DNA from: Candidatus Methanomethylophilaceae archaeon
Lineage (GTDB): Archaea; Thermoplasmatota; Thermoplasmata; Methanomassiliicoccales; Methanomethylophilaceae
Direction: 5' to 3'
NCBI GenBank assembly: GCA_023230065.1
Contig: JALNYB010000033.1
Span: 1-11,858 of the forward strand
DNA: 11,858 nt
In this document: positions 1 through 9,487 of the stretch, piece after piece
How the letters are laid out: each line of letters starts with the position of its first letter
Position numbering within the stretch: position 1 is the first letter of the stretch
Notes under the pieces: model-generated
Databases searched by the model: none
Seen by the model: the letters and a program-made list of their open reading frames with translations, nothing else
What the model was told of the DNA's origin: nothing
Made by a program: the position numbers and the translations under genes

Positions 1-558
1 CATGCCTGCCAAAACCTTCTGGGTCTCTCCATTTGCATAGCTTGGAACAGACAGTCCTGCGTGGAGATTATATGGTTCTATTTGATGCCCACATAGATTC
101 TGAATTGGTTTAAAACCATCAGCTGCGATGCTCATCTCAACTGCGCGCCCAATATCTCCAAGCTCCGTCCCTGCACCGAGAAACTCCGCAACGGTATTTC
201 TAGCACGTTTAGAGGTCTCTACAAGGTCTGTATACCTCCTTGTACCTATCTCAACTGTTCCTGCAGTATCTCCAACATAACCGTCGAGCTCTGCTCCGCA
301 ATCTACCTTTACGACGTCTCCGATCTCAAATACTGTGGGATCGTTAACACTTGGTGTATAATGTGCTGCGACTTCATTTCTGCTTATATTACATGGAAAT
401 GCGAGTCCGCAACCGTGTTCTCTTATATGGCCTTCAACTTCCTGTGCCACATCATATAATTTTGCGCCCGCTTCACAGAGGCTCAAACCGAGCTCTCTTG
501 CGGCTCCTGCTACTTGTCCAGCTTTACGTAATTTAGCTAATTGTTCATCCGTTAACAT
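1..558 (-). CDS. map: Methionine aminopeptidase, type II archaeal form (C-terminus beyond window)
   Basis: Removes the initiator methionine from nascent proteins in the cytosol, using a two-metal centre. The reverse strand translates without a stop from ATG at 558 to the window edge, giving 186 residues. Visible family residues are the PCNISRNEVAAHYTP segment with H66, the metal-ligand aspartates D86 and D97 in VKVDCGAELDGYVGDTA (spaced 11 apart as in Pyrococcus MAP), H158 in CGHQIEP, and H166. The two glutamate metal ligands expected near the C-terminus lie outside the window; the family is usually about 295 residues. A GAGG Shine-Dalgarno-like sequence sits about 10 nt upstream of the ATG. 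The gene overlaps the end of the upstream t6A gene by 7 bp, so the two are almost certainly co-transcribed. Nothing in the visible part looks damaged. Confidence 0.95.
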   Translation of the reverse strand, partial: MLTDEQLAKLRKAGQVAGAARELGLSLCEAGAKLYDVAQEVEGHIREHGCGLAFPCNISRNEVAAHYTPSVNDPTVFEIGDVVKVDCGAELDGYVGDTAGTVEIGTRRYTDLVETSKRARNTVAEFLGAGTELGDIGRAVEMSIAADGFKPIQNLCGHQIEPYNLHAGLSVPSYANGETQKVLAGM

Positions 559-1190
559 TTTAGGACTTCCTCTATTTGCTGAATCGTGATAGCACCTTGA
601 CGGACTATCTCGACCTGCCCTTTCATTAACCATACTATGGTTGACGGAGTTCCCAACGGACTTTTACCTGCATCAACATATGTATTGACAACAGATCCCA
701 AATCGTCGATCGCTGCGTTAATCTCAGTAGCATCCGGATGAGAGTGAAGGTTAGCGGATGTCGCAACTATTGGTCCTGCGCGTTTGATTATTCCCTGCGC
801 AATCGGGTGATCGGGGATACGGACTCCGACCTTCTGCGATGAGGATGTTACCAAATCTGGCACATCTGGTTGTTTCTCGATAATAATCGTCAGTGGACCA
901 GGAAGGAATGCTTTGATGAGCTTGTCTGCATTCTCATTGAGAACTGCAACAGATTCCATCATCTTTTTGTCACTCACTGCAACAGAAAGTGCCATGTCGA
1001 AGGGTCTTTTTTTAGCGAGGAAGAGATTCTTTACTGCAACCTGGTTGAAAATATCAGCACCGATTCCATAAACTGTCTCTGTCGGATACACTATCAAATT
1101 ACCTGCTGCGATCTCTTCTGCTGCACTTAGTATTGCGTCCTCGCAATGAGCATCAAGACCGTTAGAACAATCACACTTCATTATCTTCAT
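552..1190 (-). CDS. tsaC: L-threonylcarbamoyladenylate synthase (Sua5/YrdC/YwlC family), single-domain form
   Basis: Makes threonylcarbamoyl-AMP from threonine, bicarbonate and ATP, the first step of the t6A37 modification in ANN-decoding tRNAs; the KEOPS complex then transfers the group. The 212 residues show the family order: NLIVYPTETVYGIGAD near residues 32-47, AKKRP near 80, PGPLTIII near 97-104, VGVRIPDHP near 122, and VATSANLHS near 142, containing the SxN nucleotide-binding motif. The length covers only the YrdC domain, without the extra C-terminal domain found in many archaeal Sua5 proteins, so tsaC fits better than sua5; this is a length-based judgement. The ATG shares one base with the preceding MBL stop (TAATG), and the gene overlaps map by 7 bp, implying translational coupling. 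A second in-frame ATG three codons in is a possible alternative start. Confidence 0.93.
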   Translation of the reverse strand: MKIMKCDCSNGLDAHCEDAILSAAEEIAAGNLIVYPTETVYGIGADIFNQVAVKNLFLAKKRPFDMALSVAVSDKKMMESVAVLNENADKLIKAFLPGPLTIIIEKQPDVPDLVTSSSQKVGVRIPDHPIAQGIIKRAGPIVATSANLHSHPDATEINAAIDDLGSVVNTYVDAGKSPLGTPSTIVWLMKGQVEIVRQGAITIQQIEEVLKC

Positions 1191-1831
1191 TAAAACCCCC
1201 CCATCATTTGTATTCCGTATCTTACCGATTCGTTTCCATTACCAAAGGCACTAGGCCCATGTCCTGGATACAGTGTTTTTATATCTATGTTACTAAGCTT
1301 TTGAAACGAATTTTGCATATCTGAACTAGAACCGGATGGCATATCGGTACGACCGATACCGTTGTTAAAGACTGTATCCCCTGAAAATAAAGAGGATGTG
1401 ACTTCATCATATAGACTAATACTTCCTGCCGTATGACCAGGCGTATCTATTACGCGCAACCTATGTTCCCCTATATCTATGATAGTTCCATCTGAAAGCT
1501 CTTCTACATCCGCTGGTAATAATTCCCCGTCAAAATCTTCATAAAGGGTTACTGCGGGATCTGCATACCTAATATAGGTAGCATCCCCACCTGCAAATGC
1601 CTTACAACCAAACGTCTCGATAATCTTATTAAGACCACCTATATGATCAAAATGACAATGCGTGAGGATAACGGAATCGAGACTCCGTCCATCCAGTGCA
1701 TTTCGTATATTTTGAATTATTTTTTCAGATCCATATCCGGATCCGGTGTCAATAAGTATTGTTCTATTTCCAATTATTAAAAAAATATTAGAATCGAACT
1801 GCACAGTTGACTTTATGGAATATATTACCAT
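1190..1831 (-). CDS. MBL-fold metallo-hydrolase (glyoxalase II-like)
   Basis: Predicted cytosolic metallo-beta-lactamase-fold hydrolase of 213 residues. It carries the di-metal signature HCHFDH at residues 58-63, then a TPGHTAG histidine, an LFSGDTVF aspartate and a YPGHGP histidine, in the order used by hydroxyacylglutathione hydrolase and related thioesterases. The substrate cannot be read from sequence; a thioester or glyoxalase II-type hydrolase is the nearest guess. I use ATG at 1831 rather than the TTG two codons upstream, because a TATA-like element centred near 1856 is about 25 nt from this ATG, the spacing of an archaeal leaderless mRNA. It heads an operon with tsaC and map, whose shared theme is translation, but no known pathway ties the hydrolase to them. 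Confidence 0.88.
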   Translation of the reverse strand: MVIYSIKSTVQFDSNIFLIIGNRTILIDTGSGYGSEKIIQNIRNALDGRSLDSVILTHCHFDHIGGLNKIIETFGCKAFAGGDATYIRYADPAVTLYEDFDGELLPADVEELSDGTIIDIGEHRLRVIDTPGHTAGSISLYDEVTSSLFSGDTVFNNGIGRTDMPSGSSSDMQNSFQKLSNIDIKTLYPGHGPSAFGNGNESVRYGIQMMGGF

Positions 1832-1849
1832 CAACAAAGTTAATTGTTG

Positions 1850-1862
1850 AAAATATATAACA
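1850..1862 (-). promoter_or_regulatory. TATA box for the MBL-tsaC-map operon
   Basis: The minus strand reads TGTTATATATTTT here, an archaeal TATA-like element. Its centre lies about 25 nt upstream of the ATG at 1831, so transcription should begin at or within a few bases of the start codon. It sits only a few bases downstream of the 23S T-rich terminator, so the rRNA unit and this operon are packed back to back on the same strand. Confidence 0.6.
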
Positions 1863-1867
1863 TATAC

Positions 1868-1892
1868 GATAAAAATTCAATAAAATACAATT
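1868..1892 (-). terminator. T-rich terminator after the 23S rRNA unit
   Basis: On the minus strand, right after the outer processing-stem arm, the sequence is dominated by short T runs (TGTATTTTATTG then AATTTTTATCG). Archaeal RNA polymerase terminates at such T tracts without needing a hairpin. The position fits the end of the pre-23S transcript. Confidence 0.5.
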
Positions 1893-1928
1893 TGGAGGAT
1901 GAGACTTTTCATACGCAACCTGTTTAAC

Positions 1929-1937
<9 letters not shown>
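1893..1937 (-). other. 3' half of the pre-23S processing stem
   Basis: Three arms on this side match arms upstream of the 23S 5' end. 1893-1904 pairs perfectly (12 bp) with 4914-4925; 1910-1922 pairs perfectly (13 bp) with 4875-4887; 1929-1937 pairs over 9 bp (one G.U) with 4860-4868. Between the last two, the RNA reads GUU then AAA (1928-1923). GUU can pair with GAC on the other side, leaving AAA as a 3-nt bulge. This is the long stem that brings both ends of archaeal pre-23S together for cleavage. Confidence 0.8.
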
Positions 1938-4859
<2,922 letters not shown>

Positions 4860-4868
<9 letters not shown>

Positions 4869-4925
4869 CACGTCCAGGTTGCGTATGATCGGTTTTCATT
4901 GGGCTTTATCCGTTCTCATCCTCCA
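4860..4925 (-). other. 5' half of the pre-23S processing stem
   Basis: Partner of the arms downstream of the 23S gene: 4914-4925, 4875-4887 and 4860-4868. After the 13-bp arm the RNA reads GAC (4874-4872), able to pair with GUU on the 3' side, then GUG (4871-4869) as an opposed 3-nt bulge. Two 3-nt bulges flanking a 3-bp helix resemble the bulge-helix-bulge cut by the archaeal splicing endonuclease, although the canonical central helix is 4 bp. A 26-nt insert (4888-4913) separates the outer arms on this side, against only 5 nt on the other. Confidence 0.75.
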
Positions 4926-5141
4926 TATACGGAGCCCTCGACCTCTTCCCCGAAACAGGACCTCTGTTCGGGTGCATGAATTTCATTGAACCAGGCAATC
5001 GCCCAGTTCGGTGAATACTCCCGAGGCATAAGTAGTATTTAACAACTACTGTTGCGCCAGGAATTAGCGTTACGAACAATGTTCGCACCGCAATAATTTG
5101 CGAGTAAATCTCACAAACCACACGATGCTTCACATCGCACA
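4926..5141 (-). other. Pre-23S 5' leader
   Basis: Non-coding leader between the predicted start (about 5141) and the processing stem. It can fold locally: CGATG/CATCG with a 5-nt loop close to the 5' end (about 5121-5138), and CCCGAACAG/CTGTTTCGGG with one bulged base at about 4949-4972. An open frame crosses it, but that frame lacks a ribosome binding site, runs into the processing stem and resembles no protein I know. No tRNA, 16S or 5S sequence is present. Its role is inferred from position only. Confidence 0.5.
5031..5050 (-). promoter_or_regulatory. AT-rich box within an inverted repeat, possible second rRNA promoter
   Basis: The minus strand reads AGTTGTTAAATACTACT, with a TTAAATAC element that could serve as a weak TATA box. 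It is flanked by AGTAGT/ACTACT arms (6 bp) that form a perfect inverted repeat. If used, transcription would start near 5013. It is weaker than the upstream promoter and may instead be a leader hairpin. Confidence 0.25.
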
Positions 5142-5178
5142 AAATCCTGTAAACAGGAACTGTATATAAAGTTTTTCA
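5141..5178 (-). promoter_or_regulatory. 23S rRNA promoter (BRE + TATA)
   Basis: The minus strand reads TGAAAAACTTTATATACA, close to the archaeal strong-promoter pattern of an A-rich BRE followed by TTTATATA (5163-5170). The expected start is about 26 nt downstream, near 5141. It begins only about 20 bp after the DUF61 stop codon, so the 23S gene has its own promoter and is not part of a 16S-23S operon. Confidence 0.8.
5145..5158. promoter_or_regulatory. Palindrome between TATA box and start site of the rRNA promoter
   Basis: tcctgt-aa-acagga is a perfect 6-bp inverted repeat with a 2-bp spacer. It is centred about 15 bp downstream of the TATA centre, where a bound dimer would block polymerase loading. 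An operator role is inferred from position and symmetry. Alternatively, it is chance symmetry. Confidence 0.35.
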
Positions 5179-5195
5179 ACCCGTACACAGGCACA

Positions 5196-5594
5196 TCATG
5201 GAAGAAACAAAATAATCACCAAATTAGGCAATAATTTTCTTAATTCTACAAGGTCTGGATAGTGTAATTGTACATAATCTTCACGGTACAACTTCTTCCC
5301 GAGAATTCTTGCAATCACTCCTGCTTCAATGATTCCCTCGACTTTCCACGCGCCGTTGGATGAAGATGAATCAGTACTGACGAATATCGGCAATCTAAAT
5401 CTCATCTTTTCAATTTCGTTACATATTCCAGCCAAATAATCCAATTCAGCTCGATCAAACGTACCCTTTATTCCTTTTCTTGTTACATACGTGAGGTCCC
5501 CATTCTCCATGTAATCTAATAAAGACCTACGATTGATTGGCATATTGCTGTTCATATCCGCGATAATCCCTTCAACATTAAATAGATCTGACAT
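5196..5594 (-). CDS. DUF61 (UPF0216) family protein
   Basis: A 132-residue protein of the archaeal DUF61 family, whose function is unknown. Recognisable blocks are the MNSNMPINRRSLLDYM N-terminal segment (about residues 14-29), GTFDRAELDYLAGI in the middle (about 44-57), RFRLPIFVST (about 65-74), and a C-terminal VEGIIEAGVIARILGK (about 85-100). There is no signal peptide or clear membrane helix, so it is probably cytosolic. ATG at 5594 is supported by GGAGAT 5-10 nt upstream. It lies just upstream of the 23S promoter on the same strand and diverges from nifB. I see no functional link to either neighbour. Read-through from this gene into the rRNA leader is possible because no strong terminator separates them. 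Confidence 0.85.
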   Translation of the reverse strand: MSDLFNVEGIIADMNSNMPINRRSLLDYMENGDLTYVTRKGIKGTFDRAELDYLAGICNEIEKMRFRLPIFVSTDSSSSNGAWKVEGIIEAGVIARILGKKLYREDYVQLHYPDLVELRKLLPNLVIILFLP

Positions 5595-5598
5595 TTTT

Positions 5599-5641
5599 AT
5601 CTCCTATTTAGAATCCCTCTTATTATAAGTAATAGTATAGA
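5599..5641 (-). promoter_or_regulatory. Promoter region and ribosome binding site of the DUF61 gene
   Basis: The minus strand contains CTATACTATTACTTATAATAAG, offering two overlapping TATA-like boxes centred near 5636 and 5625. A start from the upstream box (about 5610) would keep the GGAGAT ribosome binding site (5604-5599) in the mRNA, so that box is preferred. Confidence 0.45.
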
Positions 5642-5666
5642 GTATTCATTACGTGCATTTACCACT

Positions 5667-5677
5667 GATAATATAAT
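5667..5677 (+). promoter_or_regulatory. TATA box of nifB
   Basis: gataatataat is centred about 26 nt upstream of the nifB ATG at 5698, the spacing of a leaderless archaeal transcript. No Shine-Dalgarno sequence precedes the ATG, which agrees with a leaderless start and argues against the TTG codon immediately upstream. Confidence 0.5.
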
Positions 5678-5697
5678 CGAAAGTATATTACAGTTTG

Positions 5698-6936
5698 ATG
5701 GTAGTAAAAAAAGAATTGGAAGAAGCGCTGAGAACTCATCCGTGCTACAATGAGGAAGCCCACCATACTTTTGCTAGGATGCATCTTCCCGTTGCACCTA
5801 GATGCAATATTCAATGCAATTACTGTAACAGGAAATTCGACTGCAGCAACGAATCCCGTCCCGGAGTTACCAGTGAAGTGCTAACGCCAGAACAATCTAT
5901 AGTTAAAATACGTGCAGTTTTAGAAAAAGTTCCTAACCTGAAGGTCATCGGAATAGCCGGCCCAGGAGATCCTCTGGCAAATAAAGAGACATTCCGCACA
6001 TTAGAACTTGTAAAAAAAGAATTCCCTGATCTTACATTATGCGTTTCCACTAACGGATTGGCACTCCCTGATGAAGTAAATAGACTTTATGATCTAGGTG
6101 TGAGGTTCCTTACTGTAACCATGAATGCATGTGATCCCCAGATAGGAGAAAAAATTTACGATATGGTTATCTGGAAAGGGATAAAACACACAGGCAAGGA
6201 TGGCGCAGAGATCTTGATGAAAAAACAACTAGAAGGAATTAAACTCGCAGCGGATCTCGGAATGCTTGTAAAAGTGAATGTTGTGATGGTCCCTGGTGTC
6301 AACGATAAGCACATTCCTGAACTCGTGAAGAAGGTCAAGAGTCTTGGAGCATACATAATCAACATCCTTCCACTGATACCCGTAGAAGGCACCAATTTCA
6401 GCAACATGCGTGCACCGACATCTGAAGAAAGAAAAACATTAATGGACGAGTGTTCGATAGATGCAAAGATGATGCGTCACTGCAAACAGTGTCGCGCAGA
6501 TGCTATCGGACTTCTTGATAACGATCGTTCCGGAGAATTCCTTCATTTCGGAAACTGCAAATCAGGTTGCGGACCTGCATCAGAACCTCTGTCGATCAAC
6601 ATCAACAACGGAACTAACACCGCTGTAGCATCAAATGATGGCAATATGGTAGATTCTGGTTTTGGTAATGCTACTAAATTCAGGATCTATTCTACTGATA
6701 AAGATGGCCCCAAATATCTTCGCACTGTCGAAATAAACACCGCAACAGAAGTCTCAGGCAATGCCCATAGAGATCATATAGGAAGTGTCATCCGTGCTCT
6801 TGGTGATTGCAATACAATAGTAGTGAAAGAAATAGGACACCTGCCCTCGAAAATATTAGAATCTGAAAAAAAGAAGATTGTCGTATTTGACGGCATGATC
6901 ACAGATGCACTCTACGAAGCCTCTAAATCTGATTAA
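5698..6936 (+). CDS. nifB: NifB radical SAM protein with C-terminal NifX-like domain
   Basis: NifB builds NifB-co, the [8Fe-9S-C] core of nitrogenase cofactors, by fusing two [4Fe-4S] clusters with SAM chemistry. The 412-residue protein has HPC at residues 14-16, AHHTFARMHLPVAPRCNIQC, the radical SAM cluster cysteines C36, C40 and C43, C49 in the FDC segment, the GIAGPGDPLAN SAM-binding region, a TMNACDP segment, and HCKQCRADA with C262 and C265. These extra Cys/His residues match those that hold the precursor clusters in NifB. From about residue 308 a NifX/NafY-type domain follows (TAVASNDG through KKKIVVFDGM), but the usual HFG histidine is replaced, reading SGFG. The ATG at 5698 is preferred over the adjacent TTG because of the TATA spacing. 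No nifH, D, K, E or N is in view; the neighbours are DUF61 and alaS. Confidence 0.92.
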   Translation: MVVKKELEEALRTHPCYNEEAHHTFARMHLPVAPRCNIQCNYCNRKFDCSNESRPGVTSEVLTPEQSIVKIRAVLEKVPNLKVIGIAGPGDPLANKETFRTLELVKKEFPDLTLCVSTNGLALPDEVNRLYDLGVRFLTVTMNACDPQIGEKIYDMVIWKGIKHTGKDGAEILMKKQLEGIKLAADLGMLVKVNVVMVPGVNDKHIPELVKKVKSLGAYIINILPLIPVEGTNFSNMRAPTSEERKTLMDECSIDAKMMRHCKQCRADAIGLLDNDRSGEFLHFGNCKSGCGPASEPLSININNGTNTAVASNDGNMVDSGFGNATKFRIYSTDKDGPKYLRTVEINTATEVSGNAHRDHIGSVIRALGDCNTIVVKEIGHLPSKILESEKKKIVVFDGMITDALYEASKSD

Positions 6937-6960
6937 CACCTTGAACAGCGCACATTCAGA

Positions 6961-7002
6961 GTGTATATAAATGATAAGAATATCACACAGATATTGGGGT
7001 GT
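6961..7002 (+). promoter_or_regulatory. Promoter and ribosome binding site of alaS
   Basis: gtgtatataaatg contains a TATA box at 6963-6970, predicting a start near 6992. The resulting short leader carries TTGGGGTG, a Shine-Dalgarno-like block ending about 6 nt before the ATG at 7008. The in-frame GTG at 6999 lies inside this block, which decides the start in favour of 7008. Confidence 0.55.
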
Positions 7003-7007
7003 ACAAG

Positions 7008-8774
7008 ATGGACGCTCAAGAACTTAGAGAAGCATACGTCGATTTCTTCATAGCAAGAGGCCACAAACAAATTAGATCGGCCTCACTAATACCCGAGAAC
7101 GACCCTACGGTCTTATTCACAACAGCTGGAATGCATCCTTTGGTCCCATATCTTCTAGGTGAAAAACATCCCGAAGGAAAGAGACTTTGCGACTTCCAGA
7201 AATGTATCAGGACAGGAGATATTGATGAAGTTGGAGATGCAAGCCACCTTACCTTCTTCGAAATGCTCGGAAACTGGTCACTCGGAGATTATTTCAAAAA
7301 AGAATCTATAGAATTCAGCTTTGATCTTCTACAAACTGTACTGAAAATTCCGATAGATCATCTAGCCGTCACTGCATTTGCAGGCGAAGGAGATATCCCT
7401 AAAGACATAGAAACGGCAGAATTATGGAAATCACACGGATTTAAGGATGATCAAATATTCTTCTATGGAAGAAATGATAATTGGTGGGGACCTGCAGGAC
7501 AAACTGGACCATGCGGCCCAGACACTGAGATATTCTATGATGACGGAAGGAAAAAATGCGGTCCAAACTGCGGACCTTCATGTCACTGCGGAAAATACAC
7601 TGAAATCTGGAATAATGTGTTCATGCAATACTTCAAAGATAATGACGGAAAATTCACAACTTTGAAACAACAGAACGTTGACACCGGAATGGGACTAGAG
7701 AGGGCACTCCGTATCGTCAATGGCGTTGAGACTGTTTATGATACTTCACTTTTCACCGGGATCATCAAAAAACTGGAAGAACTGTCAGGAAAAAAATATT
7801 CTGATGATATCAAAGCATTCAGGATTATCTCCGATCATCTGAGAGCTGCAACATTCATGCTCGGAGACGGCGTGGTCCCAGCGAAGATCGGCCAGGGATA
7901 CATTCTCAGAAGGCTTATCAGAAGAGCAAGCAGATACATGTCCAACATCGGTATCGAAGGCATTAACATGCAAAAAATATCAGAGGTCATCGTAAATGAA
8001 TACTCTCCGGCATACTCTGAACTAGAAAAAAACAAAGATTCCATCTACACTCAAATAACAGCAGAAGAAGAGAAATTCCACAAAACCCTCAGAAAAGGTC
8101 TAAGAAGATTCGATGAAATGCTCTCAGAGAATGTAGATTCCAAAATCCTTGATGGAGAACGCGTTTTCCAGCTGTATGATACATATGGATTCCCTGTAGA
8201 ATTGACACAGGAACTTGCAGCGGAGAAGAATCTCACTGTAGATCTGAATGATTTTAACAGCAGATTCAAAGAACATCAAGACAAATCCAGAGCCGGAGCA
8301 GACCAGATATTCAAAGGCGGACTTGCGGACAATAGCGAGGAAACCACTAAACTGCACACCGCAACACACCTCCTAAATGCCGCACTCAGGAACATTGTCG
8401 ATCCTAATATCAGGCAGAAAGGAAGCAATATTACAGCCGAAAGATTAAGATTCGACTTCAACTTCGACAGGAAACTAACTCTTGAAGAACTCAAAGCCCT
8501 TGAAAATTATGTCAATGATGCTATCAAAGCAGATATACCGGTCGTATGCAAGGAAATGAACCACGATGAGGCGAAAACATCAGGTGCCATCGGAGTATTC
8601 GAGAGCAAATACGGAGAGATCGTCAAAGTATACTCCATCGGAGATATTTCCAGCGAACTATGTGGCGGACCTCATGTGACACACACCGGAGAACTTGAAG
8701 GATTTAAGATCTTAAAAGAAGAAAGCTCTGCGGCCGGCGTCAGACGTATAAAGGCCGTCATCGGTAAATTCTAA
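7008..8774 (+). CDS. alaS: Alanyl-tRNA synthetase, short bacterial-like form without C-Ala domain
   Basis: Charges tRNA-Ala with alanine. The 588 residues contain the class II catalytic core (NDPTVLFTTAGMHPLVPY near 25-42, TFFEMLGNWSLGDYF near 78-92, GMGLERALRIVNG near 225), a Cys-rich insert with C184, C188, C192 and C194 before KYTEIWNNVF, the tRNA-recognition region, and a complete editing domain with HTATH (H450, H454) and CGGPH (C552, H556) for zinc. It stops right after AAGVRRIKAVIG, where full-length enzymes of about 870-900 residues go on into the C-Ala domain. The N-terminus begins directly in the bacterial style, without the extension typical of archaeal AlaRS. Overall it most resembles short AlaRS proteins of some bacteria (CPR-like, from memory), so lateral transfer is plausible. 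A hairpin terminator follows 8 bp after the stop. Confidence 0.93.
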   Translation: MDAQELREAYVDFFIARGHKQIRSASLIPENDPTVLFTTAGMHPLVPYLLGEKHPEGKRLCDFQKCIRTGDIDEVGDASHLTFFEMLGNWSLGDYFKKESIEFSFDLLQTVLKIPIDHLAVTAFAGEGDIPKDIETAELWKSHGFKDDQIFFYGRNDNWWGPAGQTGPCGPDTEIFYDDGRKKCGPNCGPSCHCGKYTEIWNNVFMQYFKDNDGKFTTLKQQNVDTGMGLERALRIVNGVETVYDTSLFTGIIKKLEELSGKKYSDDIKAFRIISDHLRAATFMLGDGVVPAKIGQGYILRRLIRRASRYMSNIGIEGINMQKISEVIVNEYSPAYSELEKNKDSIYTQITAEEEKFHKTLRKGLRRFDEMLSENVDSKILDGERVFQLYDTYGFPVELTQELAAEKNLTVDLNDFNSRFKEHQDKSRAGADQIFKGGLADNSEETTKLHTATHLLNAALRNIVDPNIRQKGSNITAERLRFDFNFDRKLTLEELKALENYVNDAIKADIPVVCKEMNHDEAKTSGAIGVFESKYGEIVKVYSIGDISSELCGGPHVTHTGELEGFKILKEESSAAGVRRIKAVIGKF

Positions 8775-8782
8775 ATAATTTA

Positions 8783-8820
8783 GAGAATAAGAAGGAAATC
8801 CCCTCTTATTCTCATTTTTA
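8783..8820. terminator. Bidirectional hairpin terminator between alaS and the ars-type operon
   Basis: gagaataaga and tcttattctc form a perfect 10-bp stem with an 11-nt loop (8793-8803). ATTTTTATT follows on the plus strand. The convergent unit ends at 8832, so the same hairpin can serve both transcripts, although the T tract is better on the plus side. Confidence 0.7.
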
Positions 8821-8831
8821 TTGCTCTTATT

Positions 8832-9167
8832 TCATTTTTGACAGCAACAACTTTTTGACGACTGCGAATTGCCTGAGATTATCTCCTGCCAATCTTTTAA
8901 CACGTCATGAGTCCAACAATCATCTGCACCCGCAGCTTCACGCATTGTCAACGCCAAGATATAGCTTACTTCTTCGACTGTCGCCCCAGCAGCCAAAGCA
9001 CCTTTGAAATGCTTTCTTACACATGGTGCACTACGTCCTTTGATCGACAATGCCAAACATATGAACTGATACGTTTTCTCATCGATCGGCATATCCTTCG
9101 CATACATTGCATCTATCTCATCCAATTTCTTTGTGAATTCTGGATAGAACTCTGCTAACATTCTCAT
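8832..9167 (-). CDS. Carboxymuconolactone decarboxylase / AhpD-like protein with CCC tail
   Basis: A 111-residue small helical protein of the CMD/AhpD superfamily, whose members often act as thiol peroxidases or adaptors. The core reads GRSAPCVRKHFKGALAAGAT, placing C49 and H53 in the C-x3-H arrangement of the family, followed by EEVSYILALTMREAAG. The usual AhpD CxxC second cysteine is missing at this site. The C-terminus ends SCCCQK, three consecutive cysteines (107-109) that could bind a soft metal or act as a resolving thiol; this is inference. I use ATG 9167, preceded by GGAGTG at a good distance, rather than the GTG at 9176 that lies inside that ribosome binding site. It is the last gene of the operon, 5 bp after the thioredoxin-like gene. 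It does not catalyse carboxymuconolactone decarboxylation as far as the sequence shows. Confidence 0.85.
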   Translation of the reverse strand: MRMLAEFYPEFTKKLDEIDAMYAKDMPIDEKTYQFICLALSIKGRSAPCVRKHFKGALAAGATVEEVSYILALTMREAAGADDCWTHDVLKDWQEIISGNSQSSKSCCCQK

Positions 9168-9172
9168 ATTTC

Positions 9173-9478
9173 TCACTCCTTTTTGTTCTTGTTCAATAAT
9201 TCAACTATCTCATCGACAGACAGTATCTTTCCAGGAGAAAATGCCTTCTTCCCGAGAACCAATGCTGGCGTTAACATTACACCATATGATGCGATGTCAC
9301 GCATGTCTCTTACGTGCTGGATCTCGATCGGCATTCCAAGTTGCTCCAATGCTTTCTTTGCGTTTGCCTCAAGTTCACTACATTTAGCGCATCCTCCGCC
9401 CAATACCTTTAGATAAGCCTCATTTTCAGATGCTTGCTCTTTCTTGTCTTCCTTATTTTCTTTTTTGAATAATCCCAT
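9173..9478 (-). CDS. Thioredoxin-fold small redox disulfide protein
   Basis: A 101-residue glutaredoxin/thioredoxin-like protein of the small redox-active disulfide family often found beside ArsP/DUF318 permeases. A charged Lys/Glu-rich N-terminal tail (about residues 4-20) leads into YLKVLGGGCAKCSELE, with the active-site pair C30-x-x-C33, then the thioredoxin cis-proline segment VMLTPALVLGKK (about 67-78). There is no signal peptide, so it should act on the cytosolic side, probably reducing a substrate or partner cysteines of the permease; that partner role is inferred from gene order. ATG 9478 has a strong AGGTGAT ribosome binding site, and the gene starts 9 bp after the permease stop. Confidence 0.88.
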   Translation of the reverse strand: MGLFKKENKEDKKEQASENEAYLKVLGGGCAKCSELEANAKKALEQLGMPIEIQHVRDMRDIASYGVMLTPALVLGKKAFSPGKILSVDEIVELLNKNKKE

Positions 9479-9487
9479 ATTATCACC

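Noticed and set aside
351..1130. Plus-strand frames at 351-536 and 870-1130
   Set aside because: They are antisense to map and tsaC, both of which show strong family motifs.
4906..5142. 78-codon open frame on the minus strand upstream of 23S
   Set aside because: It lies in the rRNA leader, ends inside the processing stem, and has low-complexity-free but unrecognisable sequence with no ribosome binding site.
4926..5195. Possible tRNA, 5S or 16S fragment between the DUF61 gene and 23S
   Set aside because: No TPsiC-arm, CCA-adjacent cloverleaf or rRNA landmark was found; only short hairpins and promoter elements are present.
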